Below, piece after piece: positions 35,381-43,624 of a DNA stretch of 64,000 nt. Origin of the DNA: Tolypothrix sp. PCC 7910 (GTDB lineage: Bacteria; Cyanobacteriota; Cyanobacteriia; Cyanobacteriales; Nostocaceae); NCBI RefSeq assembly GCF_011769525.1, contig NZ_CP050440.1, positions 1,489,501 to 1,553,500 on the forward strand, written 5' to 3'. Positions within the stretch are counted from its first letter, which is position 1, and each line of letters begins with the position of its first letter. Made by a program: the position numbers and the translations under genes. Below the pieces are notes generated by a model. The model saw nothing but the letters and a program-made list of their open reading frames with translations, did not search any database and had not been told where the DNA came from.

Positions 35381-36274
35381 ATGGCAATTCCACAACAACT
35401 AAAAAACACAAATACTGCACAATTGCTCAGTCTGGCAATTTTTGGCGTTTTAATCCTACTTTATGCGCCTATATTACTGCACTGGCTAGATGGTTGGTTG
35501 CATAAGAATATTAGTACAGAACATGAATATTTCAGCCACGGAATGATCGGTTTACCCTTTGCGGCTTACCTAGTTTGGCTAGGAAGAAAACAATGGCAAA
35601 GACTACCAGATTGTATCCATCCTCTAGGTGCTATTTTACTTTTAGTCGGGGGAGTTTTTTATTTAAGTGGTGTAACAGAATGGGTAAACCTTTCCTTACC
35701 TACTATCTTGGCGGGATTATGTTTATGGTTTAAGGGTGTACCTGGCTTACGATTACAAGGATTCTCTTTATTATTAGTATTTTTAGCCGCTCCCACTGCA
35801 GTACCTTACCTGATTACTCCTTATACCTTACCCCTACAAAGTTTTATTGCTGGGACAGCTGGTTTCATTTTGAATCAGTTTGGGATGGCAGTAACAGTAG
35901 ACTCAGTAAATCTGTATGTAGGCGGAAGAATTGTGGAAGTTGCCCCCTATTGTGCAGGGTTGAAAATGTTGTTTACAACTATATATGTCAGTTTAATGCT
36001 GCTTTATTGGACAGATTCTTTATCTTCACGCCGTACAACCAGTTGGTTTTTGATGCTTGCTGTGGTGATTAGTATTACTGCAAATATTATTCGGAATACT
36101 GCACTGACATTTTTTCATGGTACAGGGCAAGAAGGAGCTTTTAAATGGTTGCATGACAGTTGGGGGGGTGACCTTTATTCTGCTTGTATGCTGCTATTAT
36201 TAGTGCCTTTATTAAATCGCATTAATAGCTATTTCTCTACAGTGGAAGAGAGCGAAGTTCAAGCTGAAAATTAA
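35381..36274 (+). CDS. Cyanoexosortase B
   Basis: About 297 residues with about eight membrane helices. This is an exosortase-fold transpeptidase that cuts and links PEP-CTERM-like or related substrates at the membrane. The catalytic triad region is visible: Cys in VEVAPYCAGLKMLF, Arg in ANIIRNTALTFFH and His in KWLHDSWGGDL. YFSHGMIGLPFAAYLVWLGR is the N-terminal signature. ATG 35381 is preferred over a TTG six codons upstream. The next gene is its known partner. Confidence 0.88.
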   Translation: MAIPQQLKNTNTAQLLSLAIFGVLILLYAPILLHWLDGWLHKNISTEHEYFSHGMIGLPFAAYLVWLGRKQWQRLPDCIHPLGAILLLVGGVFYLSGVTEWVNLSLPTILAGLCLWFKGVPGLRLQGFSLLLVFLAAPTAVPYLITPYTLPLQSFIAGTAGFILNQFGMAVTVDSVNLYVGGRIVEVAPYCAGLKMLFTTIYVSLMLLYWTDSLSSRRTTSWFLMLAVVISITANIIRNTALTFFHGTGQEGAFKWLHDSWGGDLYSACMLLLLVPLLNRINSYFSTVEESEVQAEN

Positions 36275-36380
36275 ATCGCTGATGCAAATATTCATGATGG
36301 CAGGATAACTGTCAATATTACTGAACTCATAACATTATTTAACGCAGTAAAATCTTGCTTAAGTCTTGCAAATTTTATTA

Positions 36381-37085
36381 ATGATTTCCTTATCTAAGTT
36401 TGTTAAAGAAAGTCAATGGACTCAACTAGTAGTGCTGTTATTATTGCTACTTTTGTTCACTATTGGCAGTTTTCCTGGATATTTGACAGGAAAATGGCAA
36501 TGGCAACAGCTAGCACCTGTTATTCAGCTCAAAGAATTGAAACAGATACGCAATTCAGGGTTAACTCTTTCTGGTTGGCAAAATGTGGAGCAGACACAAC
36601 AAGAAGTTGGCGAACATAAATGGTCGCTACAACTAATTAAAAAACAAGACTCCGAGGCTCAAGCCATAGTGCTGTTGTTACCGCAAAATGGCCCGATGGA
36701 TAAACCGGAAGTGGAATGGACAGAAGTTAACGGTTGGGGAAGGTCGCGTTGGGGGAAGTGGGATGTAGCGCAATATCGCTCGGCGCAGTTTATTGTGAAA
36801 CAGCCTAGTGCAACTCAAGTAGAAGCTAGGTTCTTTCGCGCTTCTACACCACAAACAACTTTTGGGGTGTTGCAATGGTACGCTCTCCCAAATGGCGGAA
36901 ATCCATCACCTTTAAACTGGTTTTTAGCGGATCAATTAGCACAGTGGCGTAAGCAGCGAGTTCCTTGGGTTGCTGTTAGTATTCTTATTCCTATGGAACC
37001 TTTAGGTCAGGTGGAAAAGATTTGGCCTTTAGCTGAGTCTATTGGTGAGACTGTACAAGCTGCATTAATGAAGCGCTTGCTTTAG
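36381..37085 (+). CDS. Cyanoexosortase B system-associated protein
   Basis: About 234 residues with one N-terminal membrane helix (LVVLLLLLLLFTIGSFPGYL) and an extracytoplasmic domain rich in Trp (KWQWQQL, HKWSLQLI, GWGRSRWGKWDV). This is the recognised partner of cyanoexosortase B and follows it by 106 bp. Its role is unknown; a link to substrate capture is inference. ATG 36381 is preferred to the TTG five codons upstream. A strong hairpin (37097-37117) follows. Confidence 0.82.
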   Translation: MISLSKFVKESQWTQLVVLLLLLLLFTIGSFPGYLTGKWQWQQLAPVIQLKELKQIRNSGLTLSGWQNVEQTQQEVGEHKWSLQLIKKQDSEAQAIVLLLPQNGPMDKPEVEWTEVNGWGRSRWGKWDVAQYRSAQFIVKQPSATQVEARFFRASTPQTTFGVLQWYALPNGGNPSPLNWFLADQLAQWRKQRVPWVAVSILIPMEPLGQVEKIWPLAESIGETVQAALMKRLL

Positions 37086-37096
37086 GAAAAAAATGT

Positions 37097-37117
37097 GGAC
37101 ACAGTAATGCTGTGTCC
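37097..37117 (+). terminator. Hairpin after the cyanoexosortase pair
   Basis: GGACACAG-taatg-CTGTGTCC is a perfect 8-bp stem with a 5-base loop, 12 bp after the stop of the associated protein. A long T tract is missing, so it may be a terminator or a processing site. Confidence 0.55.
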
Positions 37118-37374
37118 CTATATATGTGCAGAGATAGAGATTTAAATATAAAACATTAACGGTAATGCGATCGCTCTTTCAAAACCACATATACTTAGTT
37201 TTATTTTGATAATTTATACAAAATTCACCAAAATTTTACATTTAAGAACATAGTAATTTCTCGGAGACAGACGAGACATTTTAGGTATTTGCAGAGTAAA
37301 ATAGCGACTCAAATAGGCCCAAGTTTGGGTCTAGCTTGCTCATAAAAAAATGCTTATAGTTTTTATTTATCAAT

Positions 37375-38712
37375 ATGCGTGTATTTAGCGCCTTGTGTTT
37401 GGTCAGTCTTCAGGTAGGCGTTTTCTTGACCACAGCGGTTGAGGTGTTTGCTCAACCTGTAACATCCCCAGGACAACCATCAGAGCCTGCTCCGACTCTC
37501 CCCTTTCCATCACCTACTGAAACTGTACCAGGGAATTTTAATAACGAAGTTTCTCCCCAACTCAACCGCTACCTTTTAGGCCCAGGAGATGGAATTAGTA
37601 TTGTTATTCAGCGTCCTCCTGGCCCCTATCGCCTAGGGCCGCAAGATAGTATTAGCGTTGTGGTGCAACGCTTTCCAGATTTGAGCTTTCAAGCCACAAT
37701 TAACCCAGAAGGTAACATAATTGTCCCACTGATCAATACAGTGTCGCTTCAAGGTTTAACTTTGCCAGAAGCGCAAGAGAAAATCCGTGTATTGCTCGAC
37801 CGCTACGTAGTTAATCCGGTAGTAGTTTTATCATTAGTAGGGCAACGTCCAGATTTAAGTTTCCAAGCAGCAATTAATCCGGAAGGATACATTGTCGTAC
37901 CGCAAGTAGGTACAGTATCCCTACAAGGCTTAAGTGTGGAAGAAGCACAAGAAAAAATTCGCTTGAGTTTAAGCCGTGTTTTGGTAGATCCGGTTGTGGT
38001 TGTTTCATTGGCAGCACCACGACCAGTTCAAGTTACCATTAGCGGTGAAGTATTTCGACCAGGAATTTATTCAATTTCATCCACCATACCCAGGGTTGCG
38101 GATGCTCTGCTGACATCTGGTGGTACTACGATGAATGCAGATTTGCGACAAGTGCAAGTGCGGCGGCGGTTGGTTGATGGTTCAGTAATTTCCCAAAATA
38201 TTGACCTATATACAGCTTTACAAAATGGTAGTTCTTTACCTAATACCCGCCTCCAAGATGGCGATGCCATCATTGTGCCACGTCGAGAAATTGGTAGCGA
38301 TGACGGTTATGACCGTAATTTGATTGCTCGTTCTACCTTAGCAGTACCACAAATTAGAGTTAGGATTTTAAACTATGCTGCGGGAGGCATTGCCAATCAA
38401 GTGTTGCCTAATGGTAGTACCTTTGTTGATGCTTTGGGAGGTATAAATTTAGATACTGCCAACCTCCGAGATATTGCTCTAGTACGCTTCGATCCAGAAA
38501 GAGGTCAAGCAGTTACCCAAAAACTAGATGCTAAAAAAGCACTCGGTGGAGATGGCTCTCAAAACGTGCCGCTTCAAGATAATGATGTTATTGTGGTTGG
38601 TCGAAACCTCATCGGTAGAATTACCAACGCCTTGACTACGATTACTCAACCATTTTTTAACGTTCAAAGCTTTATTCGCTTCTTTGACTTCTTTACTGGC
38701 GGGTTGAAGTAG
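37375..38712 (+). CDS. Polysaccharide export protein (Wza-like, SLBB)
   Basis: A 445-residue outer-membrane-type export protein. The signal peptide (MRVFSALCLVSLQVGVFLTT) ends near VFAQ. Two tandem polysaccharide-export domains follow, with repeated PDLSFQATINPEGNIIVP and PDLSFQAAINPEGYIVVP (about residues 100 and 160), LQGLTLPEAQEKIR and LQGLSVEEAQEKIR, then a SLBB domain near PVQVTISGEVFRPGIYSI and a second one near AVPQIRVRILNYAAGGI. The duplication of the export domain is a real feature of this copy. It precedes the chain-length regulator by 106 bp. Confidence 0.9.
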   Translation: MRVFSALCLVSLQVGVFLTTAVEVFAQPVTSPGQPSEPAPTLPFPSPTETVPGNFNNEVSPQLNRYLLGPGDGISIVIQRPPGPYRLGPQDSISVVVQRFPDLSFQATINPEGNIIVPLINTVSLQGLTLPEAQEKIRVLLDRYVVNPVVVLSLVGQRPDLSFQAAINPEGYIVVPQVGTVSLQGLSVEEAQEKIRLSLSRVLVDPVVVVSLAAPRPVQVTISGEVFRPGIYSISSTIPRVADALLTSGGTTMNADLRQVQVRRRLVDGSVISQNIDLYTALQNGSSLPNTRLQDGDAIIVPRREIGSDDGYDRNLIARSTLAVPQIRVRILNYAAGGIANQVLPNGSTFVDALGGINLDTANLRDIALVRFDPERGQAVTQKLDAKKALGGDGSQNVPLQDNDVIVVGRNLIGRITNALTTITQPFFNVQSFIRFFDFFTGGLK

Positions 38713-38815
38713 TTGAGGGGATTGGGGGCAAACAATTCAAAATTCAAAATTCAAAATTATATTTGACCCATGCCCCATACCCCATGCCCAATGCCCCATA
38801 ATAAATGCCTAAGTT
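38713..38815. repeat. Short tandem repeats AATTCAAA and CCCCATGCC
   Basis: ATTCAAAATTCAAAATTC units and ACCCATGCCCCATACCCC units lie between the export and BY-kinase-like genes. Confidence 0.7.
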
Positions 38816-38818
38816 GCT

Positions 38819-40978
38819 ATGACTCCACCTATTGTTAAACGTTATCTTATTGCTTTTGAAAAGTATAAGTGGATTGGATTAGCCAGTTTTACTTTAGTTG
38901 TAGCTGGGTCAACTGTGGTGGCTATACAACCAGACCCACCAGTTAGCTATGTAGCAAATTCTGCGCTGACTTACAATCGTCCACCAGTTTCGTTTTCGAC
39001 AACTGGTACTGAGATTCAACAACAAGGGCAGGAATTAAATGCACAAGTTTTACTATCCAATGAACTTATAGAATCTGTAGCAGCAAAAGTTAATGTTAAA
39101 CCAAAGACTATTGGCAATAATATTGAACTGACTCTACCGAAAAAAAATGCTAGAAGCGGGCAATTAGAGTCTACTATTCTAGAGTTGAAATATAAAGATA
39201 GTAATCCTAAGCGCGCTGTAGAGGTATTGAGTGTATTAATGCAGGCGATGGTTAAGCTGAGTGGTGATATTAATACAGGGCGATTAAAATCTATTATTAA
39301 AAAAATTGATGAACGGTTACCAGCGGCTAAGGTTGAATTACAGTTAGCGGAGAAAAAGCTAGAACAATACGATCGCAGAGAGCGACCAGCAATATTAGCA
39401 TCTGAGAATGGTAGTTTACTAACTGCGGTGACTACCAGTCAAAATCAGCAACGTCAGCTGCAATTCACGATTGCTGGGGTTGATGCTCAAATTCGCAGTT
39501 TGCAGGAGAAGTTGGGATTAAATGTTAACCAAGCTTATGTTTCCTCAGCTTTGAGTGCCGATCCTATTATTGCTAGCTTGCGATCGCAAATTTATCAAGT
39601 TGAGTCACAAATTGAGCTTCTCCGTAAGGATTTGCGACCTGAACACCCAAATATGATTCAGTTGCAGCGTCAGAAAGAAGCTGCGGAGGAATTACTCAAA
39701 CAGCGCGCTGCTGAGGTAGTAGGTGGTGGAGGTACAGCAGCGCCGCTGACTGGCGATGCTTTGAATATTCGCACTCAGAGTAATTTAGATCCAGCGCGCC
39801 AAGAACTAGCAAACCAGATGGTGGCTTTGCAAACCCAAAGGGAAACGCTGCAACAACAATTAGCGCAACAAATCAAAGAAGAAGCGCGATTACGACAAGT
39901 ATATTCTCTCATCCCCAATAAACAATTAGAGCGATCGCGTTTAGAACAAGAAGTAGCACTGAAAAAATCTGTCTATGACAAAATGCAGGCGAAGCTAGCT
40001 GATGCTAAAACCGCCGAAGCAGAAACCGTTACCAGTTTGAGTCTTGCTAGACAACCCGTCGTTATTGCTGATGCTATTAAACCAAAGAGTATGCCGATGA
40101 CATTGGCAGTTGGTGGTTTGATGGGGTTGGTAATTGGTGGTGGTGTGATATTCTTGTTGGGTTCGCTGGAAGGTGTTTTCAAAACCAGAGAAGATATTCG
40201 CGAAAGCCTCAAGCAACGGGAAGTTGCACTGCTGGGAGAATTGCCATTAATGCCAGTGGATGATTTAGATAAAGACTTGATACCTGTCTTACTTTCCCCA
40301 GATTCTCCTTATTTAGAGTTCTATGAAAAATTCCGCAGTAATGTCCGTCGTCTGGGCGGTAAAACCTTAAAAGTACTTTTAATTGCTAGCGTTGGTAGAA
40401 CTGAGGGTAAGACTACAAGTGCTTATAACTTAGGTATAGCTTCTGCTCGTGCTGGTAAAAGAACTTTAATTATTGAAACAGATTTGCGATCGCCTTCTAG
40501 CTGCACATCTCTTAAAGTTACTCCTGACCCAGATGCTAACATTGAACCCCTGCGCTATTACGGCAGTTTGAGCGAATGTATTCACATAGTTCCTGATATT
40601 GAAAATTTATACATTATTCCTAGCCCTGGCCCTTTGCGTCAGTCTGCCGCTATTTTGGAATCTAGCGAAATGCGTCGGCTAATGGAAGATGTGCGCGAGC
40701 GCTATGATTTAGTAATTTTAGATACTAACCCTCTGAGTTTATCTAATGATGCTTTGTTGATTCAACCCTACAGTGACGCGATGGTAATTGTAGCGCGACC
40801 ACACTATACACAAGAAAACTTATTAGGTGAAGCAATTGATCAATTAGTTGAATCTGAATTAGGTTTGTTAGGAGGTATTATTAATGGTGCTGATATCAAC
40901 GTTGCTTGGTCTGCGCCAGTTGAACCATCACCAGAAGAAGCAGGAGCAGAAGTATCAGTAGGCGCTAATAATAATTGA
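38819..40978 (+). CDS. Polysaccharide co-polymerase / BY-kinase-like protein (Wzc family)
   Basis: A 719-residue inner-membrane protein. The first membrane helix (GLASFTLVVAGSTVVA) is followed by a Wzz domain and long coiled coil (DERLPAAKVELQLAEKKL to ARLRQVYSLIPNK), a second helix (LAVGGLMGLVIGGGVIFL), and a cytoplasmic P-loop kinase domain from about residue 500. Walker A is SVGRTEGKTTSAYN, the A' motif IIETDLRSPS (Glu for the usual Asp), and Walker B VILDTNPLS. The C-terminus has no Tyr cluster, so autophosphorylation on Tyr is doubtful. It would set polysaccharide chain length with the export protein upstream. Confidence 0.88.
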   Translation: MTPPIVKRYLIAFEKYKWIGLASFTLVVAGSTVVAIQPDPPVSYVANSALTYNRPPVSFSTTGTEIQQQGQELNAQVLLSNELIESVAAKVNVKPKTIGNNIELTLPKKNARSGQLESTILELKYKDSNPKRAVEVLSVLMQAMVKLSGDINTGRLKSIIKKIDERLPAAKVELQLAEKKLEQYDRRERPAILASENGSLLTAVTTSQNQQRQLQFTIAGVDAQIRSLQEKLGLNVNQAYVSSALSADPIIASLRSQIYQVESQIELLRKDLRPEHPNMIQLQRQKEAAEELLKQRAAEVVGGGGTAAPLTGDALNIRTQSNLDPARQELANQMVALQTQRETLQQQLAQQIKEEARLRQVYSLIPNKQLERSRLEQEVALKKSVYDKMQAKLADAKTAEAETVTSLSLARQPVVIADAIKPKSMPMTLAVGGLMGLVIGGGVIFLLGSLEGVFKTREDIRESLKQREVALLGELPLMPVDDLDKDLIPVLLSPDSPYLEFYEKFRSNVRRLGGKTLKVLLIASVGRTEGKTTSAYNLGIASARAGKRTLIIETDLRSPSSCTSLKVTPDPDANIEPLRYYGSLSECIHIVPDIENLYIIPSPGPLRQSAAILESSEMRRLMEDVRERYDLVILDTNPLSLSNDALLIQPYSDAMVIVARPHYTQENLLGEAIDQLVESELGLLGGIINGADINVAWSAPVEPSPEEAGAEVSVGANNN

Positions 40979-41011
40979 TATCAATTCAAAATTCAAAATC
41001 CAGTTTACGTA

Positions 41012-41040
41012 GGATGCGTTAGCGATAGCGTAACGCATCC
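41012..41040. repeat. Dispersed palindrome GGATGCGTTA
   Basis: GGATGCGTTA and TAACGCATCC form a perfect inverted repeat around GCGATAGCG, a type of small dispersed palindrome found across cyanobacterial genomes. Confidence 0.75.
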
Positions 41041-41100
41041 GCGCCAAAGCTGAGATTTTTTCAGAAATCAAATCGGATTCCTCTATGAAGTCTAAAATTA

Positions 41101-41134
41101 ACCCTCCCACAATCTCATCAAGTGTGGAAGGGTG
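41101..41134. terminator. Hairpin between convergent genes
   Basis: ACCCTCCCACA pairs with TGTGGAAGGGT with one mismatch over 11 bp and an 11-base loop. It lies between the BY-kinase-like gene and the rhomboid gene, which converge, so it can serve both. Confidence 0.6.
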
Positions 41135-41179
41135 ATAAAGTCTATCGTGTTTTAGCAGTATAAATGGTAAACAAACAAA

Positions 41180-41854
41180 CTAATACTCCTGCTTAAATAA
41201 TCCCAATAAAGGAGCAAGAATTATGCCAAACACAAAGCCTCCAATGTGTGCCCAGTAAGCAACTCCGCCTGTTTCAACACTCATATTAGCTGCTGTTTGT
41301 AGGCTCACAAAACCAGAAAGTAGATTCTGGACAATGAACAGCCCTATTAGTATCATTGCTGGAACTCTAATAGTAGTGACGAAAAATCCTAAAAAGGCTA
41401 AAGTCATAACTCTAGCGTGAGGAAAACGGATGATATACGCACCTAAAACTCCAGAAATGGCACCACTTGCACCCAAAGAAGGAATCCCGGAATTCATGCC
41501 AATAAACCATTGGCATAAAGCAGCTAAAGCACCGCAAGTCAAATAAAAAATTAGATATTTGACATGACCCAGACGGTCTTCAATATTGTTACCAAATATC
41601 CAAAGAAACACCATATTTGAGATTAAATGCCACCAACCACCGTGTAAAAATTGGGATGTAAATAGTGTTGTCCACTCTGAGGAAAAGTTGGTGGTTAATT
41701 CTCGTGGTACTACTGCATATAGCTGAAAAAATTGCTCTAGTTGTGCATTAGATAAACTCACTTCATGAAGAAAAACTAAAACGTTCATCCCAATCAGCCC
41801 ATAAGTTAAGTATGGGGTGATGCGCGTCGGATTTTCGTCGTAAAGGGGAAACAC
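41180..41854 (-). CDS. Rhomboid-family intramembrane serine protease
   Basis: A 224-residue membrane protein with six predicted helices; GTG 41854 is the start. The catalytic Ser is in SLGASGAISGVLGAY, the catalytic His in AYWAHIGGFVFGI, and HGGWWHLISNMVFLWIFG carries the family's His-Asn region. The start FPLYDENPTRITPYLTYGL is typical of bacterial rhomboids. It is a paralogue of the gene at 42101, which has the same strand and layout. Confidence 0.92.
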   Translation of the reverse strand: MFPLYDENPTRITPYLTYGLIGMNVLVFLHEVSLSNAQLEQFFQLYAVVPRELTTNFSSEWTTLFTSQFLHGGWWHLISNMVFLWIFGNNIEDRLGHVKYLIFYLTCGALAALCQWFIGMNSGIPSLGASGAISGVLGAYIIRFPHARVMTLAFLGFFVTTIRVPAMILIGLFIVQNLLSGFVSLQTAANMSVETGGVAYWAHIGGFVFGIILAPLLGLFKQEY

Positions 41855-41936
41855 AGGTGTTTTTCCTAATTATTATTATCTGCAATATAGCTTGAGTGAA
41901 TGGTCGTTGCGAAGTTTAGGTATTTACACCTGTTTT

Positions 41937-42112
41937 TGTCATTTGTCATTTGTCATTTGTTATTTGGTAATGGGTAATTGGTAATTGGTAAATTCCCCCC
42001 TGCACCCTGCACCCTTGCTCACTTCCCCAATCCCCAATCCCCATTACCCCTTATCCCCAGAGGGGGCCCCGAGTTCCCCAATCCCCAATACTCAATCCCC
42101 TTATCCCCAGTT
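41937..42112. repeat. Short tandem repeats with the shared 51-bp element
   Basis: GTCATTTG units (41937-41965), TGGTAATTGG units, and CCCAATCC units lie between the two rhomboid genes. Positions 42039-42089 match 19906-19956 exactly. Confidence 0.9.
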
Positions 42113-42823
42113 CCTATAGGCTGTTCGGGGTTTGTCGCTAAATAAGCCTAAGATGGGGCCGAGGATTGCACCAAATAGGAAACCGCCAGCGTGCGCCCAG
42201 TAGGCTATACCACCGTTTTCCATACCGATGTTGGTGGGTGTTTCCAGGCTAGCAACGCCGTAAAAAGCTTGTTGAATGAACCAGAAACCTAAAAAGAAGT
42301 ATGCTGGGACTCGGAAAGTGGGGAAGAAAAACCCTAAAGGGATGACACCAAGAATTTCAGCGGTGGGAAAGCGAAGAATATATGCTCCCATCACACCTGC
42401 GATCGCACCACTCGCCCCTAAAGATGGAATACTAGAATTTTGTGAAAAGTACCACTGGCTTAATGATGCCAAAATTCCGCAAGATAAATAAAATAGCAGA
42501 TATTTAAAATGACCTAACTTATCTTCAACATTGTTTCCAAAAATCCAGAGGAACAACATATTACCGGCTAGGTGTAATAAACCACCATGCAAAAATTGTG
42601 AGGTAATTAAAGTAGCCCACTCTGGTACAGGTTGATGTACAGATATCCCAGCAAAACTTAAAGTCAGTTCTTTTGGAACTACCGCAGCCAAGTGTAAAAA
42701 CCCATCTAAGGCTTGGGGAGGAAGGCTAGCTTCATAAAGGAAAGCTAGAATATTGGCAGCAATTAGCCCAAAGGTAACATAAGGCGCGATTTCTGTAGGA
42801 TTATTATCTCTAATTGGAACCAC
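42101..42823 (-). CDS. Rhomboid-family intramembrane serine protease, second copy
   Basis: A 240-residue rhomboid starting at GTG 42823. Catalytic Ser lies in SLGASGAIAGVMGAY and His in AYWAHAGGFLFGA; HGGLLHLAGNMLFLWIFG is present. Compared with the 224-residue neighbour it has 8 or so extra residues near SFAGISVHQPVPEWATL. The two genes look like a local duplication that has drifted. Substrates are unknown. Confidence 0.92.
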   Translation of the reverse strand: MVPIRDNNPTEIAPYVTFGLIAANILAFLYEASLPPQALDGFLHLAAVVPKELTLSFAGISVHQPVPEWATLITSQFLHGGLLHLAGNMLFLWIFGNNVEDKLGHFKYLLFYLSCGILASLSQWYFSQNSSIPSLGASGAIAGVMGAYILRFPTAEILGVIPLGFFFPTFRVPAYFFLGFWFIQQAFYGVASLETPTNIGMENGGIAYWAHAGGFLFGAILGPILGLFSDKPRTAYRNWG

Positions 42824-43249
42824 GGGCGTTTATTCCTCTTCTATAAGCAACTAGCCTCACAATACTGAATTTTGCTAGTAGTCGCTTCTACCTCATGGAT
42901 GGATATCAACCTAATCCCAGTTGAAAATTGAAGTTTTTCAAAAGGAAATAGGAAAAATAAGATAATTTTATTTCTAAATCTTTTCTCAAAAATTATGTAT
43001 TTCAAAGTAAATGTAGTTTAACTGCGAAATTTTATAATGTTGTTAATATATTAGTTTTTGTCTAAATCTTATGCAGAAATCTTATTATTTATTAGTAATA
43101 TTTACAATAATATTTCAAAATGCAAAATAGTCAAAATGCTTCTTTTAATAGCTATAAAATAATCAAATTTATTTCTTGAGATAGATGTAAAATATACGGA
43201 CAAGTACACAACATAATATTAAAAAGTTGTCTCCAGTTTAAAAGTTAAA
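42824..43249. other. Divergent promoter region upstream of the two-component pair
   Basis: About 425 bp, very AT-rich, with no gene. It separates the rhomboid gene and the response regulator gene, which read apart. Confidence 0.4.
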
Positions 43250-43624
43250 ATGCCACACGTCTTACTCGTGGATGATGAAGCAGCCCTGCGTGACAGTCTC
43301 ACATATACACTAGAAAAAGAAGGCTACACAGTAAGTACAGCCGTCGATGGGCATAATGCAATCAAACAGTTTCACAAGCAAGTACCAGATATAATTTTGC
43401 TAGATTTGATGTTACCAGAAGTGGATGGCATGGAAGTTTGTTGGCGAATTCGAGCCTTTTCTAATGTCCCTATCGTTATGCTTACAGCTAAAGATCAGGA
43501 TGTAGATAAAGTTTGGGGACTAGAAGCAGGAGCAGACGATTATGTAACTAAGCCATTCAATACTCGTGAACTGTTAGCACGCATTAAAGCAGTGTTGCGT
43601 CGTCGTTTAGAGGAGCAGCCTTGA
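43250..43624 (+). CDS. Single-domain response regulator
   Basis: A 124-residue receiver domain only. VLLVDDEAALRD, the phospho-Asp in PDIILLDLMLPEVDGME, LTAKDQDVDKVWGLEAGADD and YVTKPFNTRELL are intact. The sequence is OmpR-like, but it ends at VLRRRLEEQP without the DNA-binding domain. Its stop codon overlaps the ATG of the kinase gene by one base (TGATG), so the two are co-translated. Output must come from protein contacts or a partner elsewhere. Confidence 0.92.
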   Translation: MPHVLLVDDEAALRDSLTYTLEKEGYTVSTAVDGHNAIKQFHKQVPDIILLDLMLPEVDGMEVCWRIRAFSNVPIVMLTAKDQDVDKVWGLEAGADDYVTKPFNTRELLARIKAVLRRRLEEQP

